Source: PALSA-129 sp963842505 (GTDB taxonomy: Bacteria > Acidobacteriota > Terriglobia > Bryobacterales > Bryobacteraceae). Taken from it: 64,000 nt of DNA. The position numbers were made by a program, and so were the translations under genes. The notes beneath the pieces were generated by a model. That model was not told the DNA's origin and made no database searches. It saw only the letters and a list, made by a program, of their open reading frames with translations. Positions 8,557 to 17,460 of the stretch are shown one piece after another (position 1 is the stretch's first letter; the number at the start of each line of letters is the position of its first letter). The stretch spans positions 2,108,001 to 2,172,000 of the forward strand of contig CAWJGZ010000001.1 of assembly GCA_963842505.1 (NCBI GenBank), written 5' to 3'.

Positions 8557-9243
8557 TCAGTTCGTCAGCTCGCCTTTTTCCAGGTGATGCATCTTGCTCG
8601 CGAACTGGGCGGCGTGCGGGTCGTGCGTCACCATCACGACGGTCTTGCCAAACTCCTTGTTCAAACGCCCCAGGATAGTCAGTACTTCGAGCGCCGATGT
8701 GGCGTCCAGGTTGCCGGTGGGCTCGTCGGCCAGTATCAGCGAGGGGTCGGTGACAATCGCGCGCGCCATGGCAACCCGCTGCTCCTGGCCGCCGGAGAGT
8801 TGGCGAGGCAGGTGATGCAATCGGTCTCCCAGGCCCACCAGTTTCAGCGCGGTGGCGGCGTGCTCAAGGCGCTCGGACTTCTTGAGATTCGTGAGCTTGA
8901 GCGGTAGCTCGACATTTTCCAGCGCGCTGAGCACCGGAATGAGGTTGAACTGCTGGAAGATGAAGCCGACGTTTTCGTTGCGCCAGTGGGCGATCTGGCG
9001 GTCGGTGAGCTCGCGCAGAGCGTGGCCCAGGACGCGGATCTCGCCGCCGGTGGGGCGGTCCATGGCGGCGATGAGGTGCAGCAGCGTGGATTTGCCGGAG
9101 CCCGACGGGCCCATCAGCGCCACAAACTCACCCTTGGCAATTTCCAGGTCGACATCCTTGAGTGCGACCACGTGGAACTCGTCGCGGATGAACTCCTTGG
9201 TCAGTTTCGTCGTTTGTATGATGGCTTCGCTCATAGGGTTCAT
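8557..9243 (-). CDS. ABC transporter ATP-binding protein, MacB/LolD type
   Basis: A 228-residue ATPase with Walker A GPSGSGKS (45-52), Q-loop IFQQFN (about 95-100), signature LSGGQ (149-153), Walker B LILADE (169-174) followed by PTGNLD, and the His switch in VMVTHDPHA. The PTGNLDATSALEVL segment and short length are typical of the MacB/LolD/FtsE subgroup, which drives extracytoplasmic mechanotransmission rather than ordinary import. It overlaps the upstream HlyD gene by 4 bases (ATGA), indicating translational coupling. It is the last gene of a four-gene operon with two permeases. Confidence 0.95.
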   Translation of the reverse strand: MNPMSEAIIQTTKLTKEFIRDEFHVVALKDVDLEIAKGEFVALMGPSGSGKSTLLHLIAAMDRPTGGEIRVLGHALRELTDRQIAHWRNENVGFIFQQFNLIPVLSALENVELPLKLTNLKKSERLEHAATALKLVGLGDRLHHLPRQLSGGQEQRVAMARAIVTDPSLILADEPTGNLDATSALEVLTILGRLNKEFGKTVVMVTHDPHAAQFASKMHHLEKGELTN

Positions 9244-10574
9244 GCCTTGGTCCGTACTTTGTCGCCGTCTTTCAAGCCAGGCGGTGGTGCGACGATGAGG
9301 TCTTCCCCACCCGTCAGACCGTCTTCGATGCGAATTCCCTGGCCGCTGGTGGCGCCGGTCTTCACGGCGCGGCGCACGGCCCTACCGCCGAACAACACGA
9401 AGACCGCGCCCTCCTTGACGGCCGAGCCAGGGATGATCACCACCGGTCTGGCGGCGCCGGTATCGGCTTTCGAACTCTTTTCGGCCAGAAACGCCACGCT
9501 GGCGTTCATCTCCGGCCGCAGATGGCTATCGGGCTTTTGCACCTTCACCTTGATCTGCACGGTGGCCTTTTGCCGGTTGGCTTCGGGCGAGATTTCCTTG
9601 ATGTAGCCGTCGTACTTCAGGTCGGGGAAGGCGTCGGTGGTGACGGTGCCGTGCTGGCCGGAATGCAGCTTGGCGAAATCGTTCTGGCTGATGTCAAGCT
9701 CCACTTCCAGGTCGTTGAGGTCGGCGATGGAAACCACGTAACCCTTGGCGCCGCGGTCGCCCACAAAACTGGTGGTGACGAATTCGCCTTTCTCCACGGC
9801 GCGTTCCAGAATGGTGCCGGTGACGGGCGCGCGGATCACGGTGTTGGCCAGGCTGGTTTCGGCGTACGCCAGCGCGCCTTTGGCCTGCTCGACCTGGCCG
9901 CGCAGGGAATCGATTTCCTCCTGCCGCGGACCGAGTTTCACCAGCTCGTAGGCCTTCTGGAGCGCGTTGACCTTGTGAACCGCGGAGTCGTAGCGGCCCA
10001 CCGCATCGTCCACGGTCTGCTGGGAACCCACGTGGTCGCGCAGTGTATTGCGGGCGCGGTCGAGGTTCACGCGCGCATTTTCCATGTCGGCCTTGGCGGA
10101 GTTGAGGTTGGCCAGCGCCTCGGCGATCTCTTCGGGGCGGGATCCGTGCGTGGCTTCGTCCAGCTTGGATTGCAGGCTGGCAAGTTGCCCCTTGGCCTGC
10201 GTGACGTAAGCCTGATACTCATCGTCTTCCAGGCGGACCAGCACCTGGCCTTCGGTGACCCGGTCGCCCTTGTCGACACCGATCCAGCTCACCTTGCCGA
10301 CCACTTTGGCGGCCAGTTCGATTTTGTGGGCGGCCACAATGTAGCCGGTGGCGTTGAGGATGACGCCCTCCGGAGCACTGGCGGCCGAAACGGCGGTGAC
10401 GCGGCGCACTTCCACGATGGGCGAGGCGTTCAGTTTCGCGGAGAGCAGTTCCCACGCGCCCAGCCCCGCCAGCAGTAACACACCGATCACGATCCACGCG
10501 GTGGCCCATTTGGATGGCCCCCTGGAACGCCGGCTGGTGCGGTCGATTTGCAGGTTCTTCAGGTCGGCGTCCAT
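9240..10574 (-). CDS. HlyD/MacA-type periplasmic adaptor subunit
   Basis: A 444-residue membrane-fusion protein. One N-terminal transmembrane segment (TAWIVIGVLLLAGLGAW) precedes a lipoyl half-motif (IVAAHKIELAAKVVGKVSWI with GDRVTEGQVLVRLED), a long alpha-helical hairpin (about 125-240, rich in AKGQLASLQSKLDEA heptads) and the second lipoyl half (VIRAPVTGTILERAVEKGEFV), then beta-barrel domains. It should link the inner-membrane permease pair to an outer-membrane exit duct. The gap to the upstream permease is only 4 bases and it overlaps the ATPase gene downstream. Confidence 0.93.
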   Translation of the reverse strand: MDADLKNLQIDRTSRRSRGPSKWATAWIVIGVLLLAGLGAWELLSAKLNASPIVEVRRVTAVSAASAPEGVILNATGYIVAAHKIELAAKVVGKVSWIGVDKGDRVTEGQVLVRLEDDEYQAYVTQAKGQLASLQSKLDEATHGSRPEEIAEALANLNSAKADMENARVNLDRARNTLRDHVGSQQTVDDAVGRYDSAVHKVNALQKAYELVKLGPRQEEIDSLRGQVEQAKGALAYAETSLANTVIRAPVTGTILERAVEKGEFVTTSFVGDRGAKGYVVSIADLNDLEVELDISQNDFAKLHSGQHGTVTTDAFPDLKYDGYIKEISPEANRQKATVQIKVKVQKPDSHLRPEMNASVAFLAEKSSKADTGAARPVVIIPGSAVKEGAVFVLFGGRAVRRAVKTGATSGQGIRIEDGLTGGEDLIVAPPPGLKDGDKVRTKA

Positions 10575-10578
10575 GGCG

Positions 10579-11742
10579 TTAGCCTTCCCGCAGCGCGGTG
10601 AGGATCTCCTTTCGCGACGCGTTGCGCGCCGGGAACATTCCGCCGATACTGCCCAGGATCACCGCGAAAACCACGCCCGTGAGCATGATCCGGGGTGTCA
10701 CCTGAAAACCGAAAGCCATCTCCGCGAAATTTCCGTTGCCGATGGCCGTGGTAACGCCATTGAGCGGCAGCGCCAGCAGGCACCCCAGCAGCCCGCCGAG
10801 CGCCGAAAGCAGCATAGCCTCCACCCAAAAACTGAGCAGAATGCTGCCGCGCGAAAATCCCAAAACGCGCAGGGTGCCGATTTCCCGGGCGCGCCGGGCC
10901 ACCGCTGCGTACATCGTATTCATGGCGGCGAAGCTGCTGCCCACGGCCATGATCAGCGCCACCATAATCCCGGTATACTCCAGCGGCACGGCCTGAGCGG
11001 TCTGCGCCGCGAAGTACTCGTCTTCCGACTCCGCATGGACGGCCAGGCGCTGGTCGTCATTGAGATCGTTGATGAGGGCCCGCGCGGTGACCGCGTCGGT
11101 GGCTTTCACCAGGCATGAGCTGACCGTTTCCACGCGCTGCAGATCGGAGCTCACCTGAAAGAGATCGCCCCACACTTCGCTATTCTGCGTTCCGTGGCCG
11201 GCGTCCATGATGCCGACGATTTCCCATTCGCCTCGGCCGAATTTAACTTTCTTGCCGATCTGCCCTCCGGGATAGCGTTGCGCCACGGACTTGCCCACGA
11301 CCACTTCGCGCTGGCCCGGCCGGAACCAGCGGCCGCTCGCGATGTGTACGTTGGGCCGCATTTCGATGCCGACCGGCGGCAGGCCGCGTACCGTGACGTT
11401 GGCGCCGTCGGGATTCGAGTAGCTCGGCAGGATCAGGATGGTCACCACTTCCATGGAAGCCAGCGGCTGCCCGTCGCGCCCGGTGGCGATACCGGTTTTG
11501 AACTTCAGGTCCTGAAACTGCGAACGCGTGAACAGGCTGACCAGTTCCGATTCCGCGCCCTTGCGCAGCACCAGCACGTCCAGCGGATCCCCGGAAACCG
11601 AGAGCGTGTTGCGCAGCCCGTGGATCAGGGCGAGAATCGCCAGCAATACGGCTACCGTCAGGCCGATGCCGAGCGCCGTCATGATGGTGGTGGTCTTGCG
11701 GACCACCAGGTTGCGCAGGTTGTACGCGATTGGAATAGCCAT
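10579..11742 (-). CDS. ABC transporter permease, FtsX/MacB type (second copy)
   Basis: The open frame extends upstream to 11982, but that part overlaps the neighbouring permease and lacks family character. The ATG at 11742 starts MAIPIAYNLRNLVV, the expected cytoplasmic N-terminus, 5 bases after the preceding stop. The 387-residue protein has TM1 at about 20-42, a large periplasmic MacB_PCD domain (VLRKGAESE to the Q-rich 250s), and three C-terminal TMs typical of FtsX domains, ending FPARNASRKEILTALREG. It should pair with the permease encoded just upstream as a heterodimer. Confidence 0.93.
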   Translation of the reverse strand: MAIPIAYNLRNLVVRKTTTIMTALGIGLTVAVLLAILALIHGLRNTLSVSGDPLDVLVLRKGAESELVSLFTRSQFQDLKFKTGIATGRDGQPLASMEVVTILILPSYSNPDGANVTVRGLPPVGIEMRPNVHIASGRWFRPGQREVVVGKSVAQRYPGGQIGKKVKFGRGEWEIVGIMDAGHGTQNSEVWGDLFQVSSDLQRVETVSSCLVKATDAVTARALINDLNDDQRLAVHAESEDEYFAAQTAQAVPLEYTGIMVALIMAVGSSFAAMNTMYAAVARRAREIGTLRVLGFSRGSILLSFWVEAMLLSALGGLLGCLLALPLNGVTTAIGNGNFAEMAFGFQVTPRIMLTGVVFAVILGSIGGMFPARNASRKEILTALREG

Positions 11743-11747
11743 GGCGA

Positions 11748-12905
11748 TTAATCCGTGCTGCGAAGCGCTTCCACGATGGTGGTGCGCGATGCGCTCAGAG
11801 CGGGCACCAGCGAGCTCATCACGCCGATCAGCCCGGCCGCCAGCACGCAGATCAGCGCCACCGTCGGATCGAAGGCCTTCAACGACGGCATAAATCCGCC
11901 GAAGGGGCTCTTGGCCACGCCGCGCATCAGCACCGTTGAGATCAGATAACCGAGCGAGCCGCCCGCCACCGAAATGGCGCAAGCCTCGCCCAGAATCATG
12001 CCGAGAATGCTGCCCGGCGTGAAGCCCAGCGTCTTGAGTATGCCGACCTCGCGGATGCGCTCGCGCACCGACATCGCCATGGTATTGGCCGAGACCAGCA
12101 GGATGGTGAACATCACCGCCCCGGAGATGGCGAGCAGGAACATCTTGACATCGCCCAACATCGCCAGGAATCCCACGATGAAAGCCTGCTCCGATTCCGT
12201 CTTGGTCTGCGCCGTGGAGTTGTGAAAATGGTCGTCGATGGCGGCGGCCACGCGCGCCGAGTTGGCGGGGTTGTCGATCAGGATGTCGTACATGATCACG
12301 TTGCCGCGCCGGCGTTCCGGCATGGTCTGTTCCAGGTACTCCTTGTCGAAGTACATTTCCTCGCTGGAGCGCGGGCTGTCGAAGATGCCGCGAACCGTGA
12401 ACTCGTACTCGCCGGGGAAGATGTCGCCGGTCATGTTGATGCGGTCGCCCACCTTGAAGTTGAACGTGTCGGCCAGGTCGCGGCCGATCACGCAGCCGGC
12501 TCGGTCGTGCTCGAAGGCTTTGGCCTGGTCCTCCGGAATGTGGAACTCGGCGAAGATGGTGAACAGCTTGCCGGGCTCCACGGCATAGCGCGCGAACTGG
12601 TTCTTGGGATCGCGCGCGTCCTTATAGACGCCGCCGAACCATTGCGAGACCATCACCTGGCGCACACCCGGCACGCGCTGAATCTCCGCCTCGTAAGAAA
12701 GCGGCATTGACACCGTGTAAGAGATGCGGTTGCGGGCCACCAGGCGCAGGGCCTGTTGCGGCGTGGGGTCGCTGAGATAAAAGGCGTGGAACATGGCGAC
12801 CATGACGCCGAGCAAGCACATGGAAATGCCGATGCTGGCGATGGTGAGAATGGTTCTTCGCCGGTTCCGCCAGGAATTCTTGAGAATCAAAGGCAAGTAG
12901 CGCAT
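11748..12905 (-). CDS. ABC transporter permease, FtsX/MacB type (first copy)
   Basis: This 385-residue permease opens the operon. It has an N-terminal TM (TILTIASIGISMCLLGVMVA), a periplasmic domain with FNFKVGDRINMTGDIFP, and a C-terminal FtsX domain of three TMs beginning MFLLAISGAVMFTILLV, followed by VRERIREVGILKTLGFTPG, the conserved coupling loop. The C-terminus SLVPALSASRTTIVEALRS is family-typical. With the second permease, the adaptor and the ATPase it forms a MacAB-like or lipoprotein-release-type export system. The cargo is not identifiable. Confidence 0.94.
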   Translation of the reverse strand: MRYLPLILKNSWRNRRRTILTIASIGISMCLLGVMVAMFHAFYLSDPTPQQALRLVARNRISYTVSMPLSYEAEIQRVPGVRQVMVSQWFGGVYKDARDPKNQFARYAVEPGKLFTIFAEFHIPEDQAKAFEHDRAGCVIGRDLADTFNFKVGDRINMTGDIFPGEYEFTVRGIFDSPRSSEEMYFDKEYLEQTMPERRRGNVIMYDILIDNPANSARVAAAIDDHFHNSTAQTKTESEQAFIVGFLAMLGDVKMFLLAISGAVMFTILLVSANTMAMSVRERIREVGILKTLGFTPGSILGMILGEACAISVAGGSLGYLISTVLMRGVAKSPFGGFMPSLKAFDPTVALICVLAAGLIGVMSSLVPALSASRTTIVEALRSTD

Positions 12906-13171
12906 GGTTGCGGTCGTATCATTATAGCGTTTTGGCTCTGGCAGTCCCGCCGCCCGGGGCGTCCGGATGGCCGGCCAGACGGCGATTGTCGGGATGAGCC
13001 GCCGGATTTTCGCGACGCGTGAATGGCTGCATTAACCCGCCATACGAGCCGTCCCGCAAACCGGGTTCGGAAATATCGGCGAACGCCCGCGAATTACCGG
13101 CGAATGGCGGCCGGCGCGGGACCGCGGGGGTACCCCGTGAAGCCGGGCTGCGAGCGGTTGGTACGCGGCTG

Positions 13172-13480
13172 CTACGCGGCGCTATCGGATCTTACCACCG
13201 AAACCTTCACCCGGTAGCCCAGTGATCCAAGGATGCGAATCAGCAGATCAGTCGAGACGTGTTCGAGGTCGCCGTTTAAGATGGCAGTCACTCTGGATCG
13301 CGCAGTGCCTGCCGGTTTTGCGATCTCCGCGTGTGTGAGTTTTAGGCCGGCCACCGCCTCCTTCAGACGCTTGAGCAACACACACTGGACCTGCCACTCA
13401 CTGGCTTCCAGAGGGGAGAGGCCCAGAGCCGCTGCCAGTTCCTCTGGTGTCGAGGTGACAATAGGTTTAAGTCTAGGCAT
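13172..13480 (-). CDS. XRE-family HTH antitoxin-like regulator
   Basis: A 102-residue protein with a helix-turn-helix of the XRE type at about 45-85: LKLTHAEIAKPAGTARSRV followed by TAILNGDLEHVSTDLLIRIL, then GYRVKVSV. This fits HigA/DUF-type antitoxins encoded downstream of gp49/RelE-like toxins. The residue at the second turn position is Pro (IAKPAGT) where Ala is common, so DNA binding may be weak. Immediately upstream, a fragment of a toxin gene remains in the expected order. The antitoxin therefore now looks orphaned. Confidence 0.8.
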   Translation of the reverse strand: MPRLKPIVTSTPEELAAALGLSPLEASEWQVQCVLLKRLKEAVAGLKLTHAEIAKPAGTARSRVTAILNGDLEHVSTDLLIRILGSLGYRVKVSVVRSDSAA

Positions 13481-13539
13481 CGCGAAGCTCCTTTAAGCGT
13501 TTTCTTGCCAAACCCGCCCGATTTCCAGAGACTCCGCCC
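13475..13539 (-). pseudogene. Remnant of a RelE/gp49-like toxin C-terminus
   Basis: Reading the minus strand into the XRE gene gives GLARKRLKELRDA followed by a TAG that overlaps the XRE start. This is the usual C-terminus of gp49/HigB-type RNase toxins (pattern ARxRLxEL). Only about 20 codons remain before the end of the phosphate transporter gene at 13540, so the catalytic core is gone. The match is by pattern, not by alignment. Confidence 0.45.
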
Positions 13540-14562
13540 TTACACTCCCCCCACCCAATGCATCACCGTAAAAGCCACCCACGCGACCGCCGCCGTCGCC
13601 GGAACCGTCATCACCCAGGCCCACATAATATTAGCCGCCATGCCCCACCGCACCGCCTTCATGCGCTGAATGCTTCCCACTCCCGCAATCGCTCCGGCAA
13701 TCGCGTGGGTCGTCGAAACCGGCAGGCCCAGCCGCGTTGCCAGTAATACCGCGATGGCTGCGCCGGTCTCGGCGCAAAAACCGCTCCGCGGGCGTAGCCG
13801 CGTCAGCCTTCCGCCCATGGTTCGCACAATCCGCCATCCGCCGCTCAGCGTCCCCAGCGCGATCGCCATGTACGCGGAAAATATTACCCACAACGGGATC
13901 TCGAAGGTCTTCTGGAATCCAGACGTCACCAGTACGCCCGTGATCAATCCCATGGTCTTTTGCGCGTCGTTCGAGCCGTGCGACAGACTGAAGACCGCCG
14001 CCGAAATCAACTGCAGCTTGCGGAAATACAGGTCCATCTTTGCCGGCGTACTGGAACGGAAGATCCAGAACACCGCGACCATTAAGAGGTATGCGGTAAC
14101 CAGTCCGATCAGCGGCGCGCAGAAAATGAACAGCACCGTCAGCGGCCACTGCCCCACAATCAGACCGTCGATAGCGTGCCGGAATCCCCTCGCCCAGGCC
14201 GCGTGCGCCATGGCCGCTCCCGCGTATCCCCCGATCAGCGCGTGCGAGGAACTGGTCGGCAGCCCCCACCACCACGTGATCAGATTCCATGCAATCGCCC
14301 CCACCAGGGCCGCCAGAATCACCCACGGCGTTACCAGGCTCAGCTTCACGAACCCGCTGCCGACGGTCCTCGCCACCGCCGTCCCGAAAACGAACGCCGC
14401 CGCGAAATTGAAAAACCCCGCCCAGAACACCGCCTGCAGTGGCGTCAGCACCCGCGTCGCCACAATCGTCGCGATGGAATTAGCGGCGTCGTGAAACCCG
14501 TTGATGTAGTCGAAGATCAGCGCGATCGAAATGATCACGAACGCTAGTGTCCAGGGTGTCAT
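13540..14562 (-). CDS. PiT-family inorganic phosphate transporter
   Basis: A 340-residue polytopic membrane protein with about ten hydrophobic segments. The duplicated PiT signature is present: DYINGFHDAANSIATIVATR near the N-terminus, and HGSNDAQKTMG with GLPVSTTHAIAGAIAGVG in the second half; GLPTSSSHALIGGYAG is the matching first-half motif. It should import phosphate (often as a metal-phosphate complex) using a proton or sodium gradient. It follows the DUF47 gene by about 55 bases on the same strand, the standard Pit operon arrangement. Confidence 0.96.
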   Translation of the reverse strand: MTPWTLAFVIISIALIFDYINGFHDAANSIATIVATRVLTPLQAVFWAGFFNFAAAFVFGTAVARTVGSGFVKLSLVTPWVILAALVGAIAWNLITWWWGLPTSSSHALIGGYAGAAMAHAAWARGFRHAIDGLIVGQWPLTVLFIFCAPLIGLVTAYLLMVAVFWIFRSSTPAKMDLYFRKLQLISAAVFSLSHGSNDAQKTMGLITGVLVTSGFQKTFEIPLWVIFSAYMAIALGTLSGGWRIVRTMGGRLTRLRPRSGFCAETGAAIAVLLATRLGLPVSTTHAIAGAIAGVGSIQRMKAVRWGMAANIMWAWVMTVPATAAVAWVAFTVMHWVGGV

Positions 14563-14617
14563 CGGTTTTCGTCTGGGCCGCGTGGCGCATCCGGCGCCTC
14601 GCCGCGTTCGCGGCCGC

Positions 14618-15232
14618 TCAGCTGTTCTTCACCGTCACGTTCTGCAGCACGTCGGCTACGTCCTCGCAGCAATCGATGGTGTCTTCGAAGAACTCGTAGA
14701 CTTCCTTCAGCTTGATCAGGGTGATGGGGTTCTTTTCCTTGTTGAACAGGTCGACCACCGAGCTTCGCCCAATCAGGTCCGCATCGTTCTCCAGGCGGTT
14801 GATCTCAATCGAGTGCTCCATCAGCGGCTTGCCCTTTTCGAGCGCATCGAACGCGTTGTGAAGCGCCCTCGCGCAGGCCGCCACAATCTCCGCCAGCGTC
14901 ACCATGTTGGGCGGAATCGGGTCGATGTGGTACGACACCAGCCGGTGCGCGGTGTCCTCGATTCCATCCATCACGTTGTCCAGCGCCGACGAAAGATTGT
15001 GGATGTCCTCCGGGTCGATGGGCGTAATGAACGTCTGGTTCAGCCGCGTGAAGATCTCGTGGATCACCTCGTCGGCCTGCCGTTCCAGTATGCTGATCTC
15101 GGTGGCGCACCCCGCCATTCGCGCATTTCCCGCCTGCACCCCAGACAGCAGCAGCCGCGACGCCTGGTCAATCAACTCAACTTGTTTCAGGAAGAGGTGG
15201 TAGAACTTCTCCTCGCGTGGAAGCAGTCTCAT
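14618..15232 (-). CDS. DUF47/PhoU-like Pit accessory protein
   Basis: A 204-residue all-helical cytoplasmic protein. Diagnostic segments are REEKFYHLFLKQVELI at the start, LERQADEVIHEIFTRLNQTFITP, DPEDIHNLSSALDNVMDGIEDTAHRL and the C-terminal LKEVYEFFEDTIDCCEDVADVL. These carry the E/D-rich metal-binding repeats of PhoU-related proteins. DUF47 proteins regulate or stabilise the PiT permease encoded next to them. The gene precedes pit on the same strand, which supports this assignment. Confidence 0.94.
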   Translation of the reverse strand: MRLLPREEKFYHLFLKQVELIDQASRLLLSGVQAGNARMAGCATEISILERQADEVIHEIFTRLNQTFITPIDPEDIHNLSSALDNVMDGIEDTAHRLVSYHIDPIPPNMVTLAEIVAACARALHNAFDALEKGKPLMEHSIEINRLENDADLIGRSSVVDLFNKEKNPITLIKLKEVYEFFEDTIDCCEDVADVLQNVTVKNS

Positions 15233-15295
15233 AAGATGGATTTATAGAGAGAAACCCTATCTTAATCGGATTGTCACAACCGGGTCAAATTCAGG

Positions 15296-16066
15296 TTACA
15301 GATCCGTGACAACCGGCAGCAAGTCCGGCTTCTCCAGATGCAGCAGACGCGGATCCAGCAATCGGCCCGTGTCCACGTTCCCCATCGCCGCCAGCATGTT
15401 CTCCTTCAGATGTGGATGCTGCCGCTCCAGTTCCGCGAACATGTCGCGCAGCGCCCTCCGCACCGTCCCGGTCTTCTGCGAGCAGCCGCACGGCACCAGC
15501 GGCACGCCCATCTGCTCCGCATACGCCCGCGTGATGTCCTCGGTGACGAACACCAGCGGCCGGATCAGCCGGAAATCCCGATTCCGCGAGGTGGTCACCG
15601 CCGGCAGCGCGCTCAGCCGCCCCGTGAACATGGTGTTGCGCAGCAGCGCTTCGCAGAAATCGTCCGCCGTGTGCCCGAAAGCGATCACGTTCGCTCCCAG
15701 CCCCTTCGCGATTTCGTACACCGCCCGCCGCCGGTACCGGCTGCACAAATCGCACCCGTGGTCCGGTTCTTCCTTCAGCAGTTGCAGCGAGGGCGCATCG
15801 CGGAAGTAAGTCCAAGCCACCCCGCGCTCTTTCAGGTACTCGCCCAGCGGCTCGATGGGCCGCAAGAATTTCCCCTGCTCCACGGTAAACGCGCACACCG
15901 AAAAGTCGATGGGCGCCCGCTTCTGCAACAGCAGCAGCGCCCCCAGCAGCGTTGCCGAATCTTTCCCTCCGGAGAGCGCGACGGCCACCCGGTCGCCATC
16001 GCGGATCATTTTGAATCGCTCTACCGCTTCCCCCACCTTCCGCAGCAATGTCTTTTCCAATTCCAT
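15296..16066 (-). CDS. ttcA: TtcA-like tRNA 2-thiocytidine synthetase (PP-loop ATPase)
   Basis: A 256-residue PP-loop protein with SGGKDSATLL (about 30-40), the adenylating ATP pyrophosphatase motif. Paired cysteines follow in CDLCSRYRRRAVYEIA, typical of TtcA's Fe-S cluster ligands, and GHTADDFCEALLRNTMFTGRL matches the conserved HxxDDxxET-like segment. A further PCGCSQKTGTVRRALRD follows. TtcA thiolates C32 of certain tRNAs using a sulfur donor. TilS, a relative, lacks the cysteine pairs. The gene starts at 16066 and is divergent from rsmB. Confidence 0.85.
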   Translation of the reverse strand: MELEKTLLRKVGEAVERFKMIRDGDRVAVALSGGKDSATLLGALLLLQKRAPIDFSVCAFTVEQGKFLRPIEPLGEYLKERGVAWTYFRDAPSLQLLKEEPDHGCDLCSRYRRRAVYEIAKGLGANVIAFGHTADDFCEALLRNTMFTGRLSALPAVTTSRNRDFRLIRPLVFVTEDITRAYAEQMGVPLVPCGCSQKTGTVRRALRDMFAELERQHPHLKENMLAAMGNVDTGRLLDPRLLHLEKPDLLPVVTDL

Positions 16067-16209
16067 TTGTCTTTATGGTGGCACAATTCAAACCTTCGCC
16101 GATTTGGTGGGGCGGAGGTTCGCCTTTGGCCGTCTGTCGCCGACCCGTGCTCTTAGGGGCATGACCGCGCAAGGCCATGGCAGGTCCCACTCACTGCTAC
16201 CATCACCTC

Positions 16210-17274
16210 ATGCCCGCGCCCGCCCGTATTCTCGCGTTCGACATCCTCCGCCGCGTCGAATCCGGCGCCTGGGCCTCCGATCTTTTGCTCGCTCACTCCA
16301 CGGCTCTCGATCCCCGGGACGCCTCTCTCGCCGCCGAAATCGTTTTCGGCGTCCTCCGCTTCCGCGCCCAACTCGATTACCTGATCGAGCATTATTCCGC
16401 TCGGCGCCGGAAGCTCGATCCCGAAGTCCGCATCGCCCTCCGCATGGGCATTTACCAGCTCCGATACCTCCAGCGCGTTCCGCCCCACGCCGCCGTCACC
16501 GATTCCGTCGACCTCGTCAAGCGTGCTCGCAAACGTTCCGCCGCCGGCTTCGTCAACGCCATCCTCCGCCAGGTTGATCGCGATCCCGTCGCCTGGCCCA
16601 CCCGCGAAATCGAACTCTCCTGTCCTGAATGGCTGCTGGCCCGCTGGGAGCGCCACTTCGGCGCCGAATCCGCCGCCGCCATCGCCCGCGCCGCCCTCCA
16701 GGAGCCCGAAAAATATACCCGTGCGGGCCGCACCCAGGACATCGGCTCGCAATCCATCGTCCCCTTGCTCCAACTCGCCCCCGGCCAGTCTTTCCTCGAT
16801 CTTTGTGCCGCGCCCGGCAACAAGACCGCCCAGGCCCTCGAATCCGGCGTCCGGGTCACCGCCTGCGACCTCCACTTCCACCGCATCGCCCAACTCAAGG
16901 ACCTCACGCGAAACCTACTGGTCCTCGACGGCGCCCAGCCTTTGCCCTTCGCCCGTCCCTTCGACCGCATCCTGGTGGATGCCCCCTGTTCCGGCACCGG
17001 GACGCTTGGCCGCAATCCCGAAATCAAGTGGCGCCTTACCGCCGCCGATCTTGACGATCTCCATCGCCGCCAGGCCGCCCTCCTGCAACAGGCTCTACAG
17101 GTCCTCGCCCCCGGCGGCATCCTGGTCTACTCCACCTGCTCGCTGGAACCCGAGGAGAACGAATCCGTCGTCGCAGCCCTCCCGCCGGAGCGCATTTCCC
17201 ATACCCTCCGCCGCCTCCCCGGCCGCGATCCCGGCGACGGCTTCTTCGCCGCCGTGGTCAGGGCACCGCTCTAG
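16210..17274 (+). CDS. rsmB: 16S rRNA m5C967 methyltransferase (RsmB/Sun type)
   Basis: The frame starts at 16177, but PAPARILAFDILRRVE, the usual N-terminus of the NusB-like domain, begins at the ATG at 16210. The N-terminal part (about 1-130) is the NusB-like helical domain (ALRMGIYQLRYL, VNAILRQV). The C-terminal methyltransferase has the SAM motif FLDLCAAPGNKT and the two catalytic cysteine motifs of m5C enzymes: DAPCSGTGTLGRNPEIKW and YSTCSLEPEENE. At about 354 residues it is slightly short of the roughly 430 usual for RsmB. It modifies ribosomal RNA in the cytoplasm. Confidence 0.92.
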   Translation: MPAPARILAFDILRRVESGAWASDLLLAHSTALDPRDASLAAEIVFGVLRFRAQLDYLIEHYSARRRKLDPEVRIALRMGIYQLRYLQRVPPHAAVTDSVDLVKRARKRSAAGFVNAILRQVDRDPVAWPTREIELSCPEWLLARWERHFGAESAAAIARAALQEPEKYTRAGRTQDIGSQSIVPLLQLAPGQSFLDLCAAPGNKTAQALESGVRVTACDLHFHRIAQLKDLTRNLLVLDGAQPLPFARPFDRILVDAPCSGTGTLGRNPEIKWRLTAADLDDLHRRQAALLQQALQVLAPGGILVYSTCSLEPEENESVVAALPPERISHTLRRLPGRDPGDGFFAAVVRAPL

Positions 17275-17393
17275 ATCCTCCGCGCCTCCGCGGTTAAGTG
17301 GGACGGGCCATCGCCTTTCGTGGCCTGTTGGAGTGGGCCTGCGGCCCGCGAAATTTCATGAAAGAGTGCGCCGAGCCTCGCTGCTCGTGGAGC

Positions 17394-17406
17394 GGGCCTC
17401 CGGCCC
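17394..17406 (+). repeat. Target-site duplication, left copy
   Basis: GGGCCTCCGGCCC directly abuts the left inverted repeat of the IS element, and the same 13 bases follow the right inverted repeat. IS4-family elements commonly duplicate 10-13 bases (from memory). The motif resembles nearby REP-like palindromes (for instance GGGCCTGCGGCCC near 17335), so the element landed in such a repeat. Confidence 0.8.
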
Positions 17407-17460
17407 ATAAGCGCTAAGATAATGATTGACCCGAATCGCGACTGGGGTTAAGCTCAGTTC

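Noticed and set aside
11743..11982. N-terminal extension of the second ABC permease
   Set aside because: The extra 80 residues overlap the neighbouring permease gene in another frame, lack hydrophobic character and precede the normal permease N-terminus.
13019..13225. Two short plus-strand frames between the ABC operon and the XRE gene
   Set aside because: Composition is Arg/Pro-rich in both frames and no ribosome site is present; nothing else supports coding.
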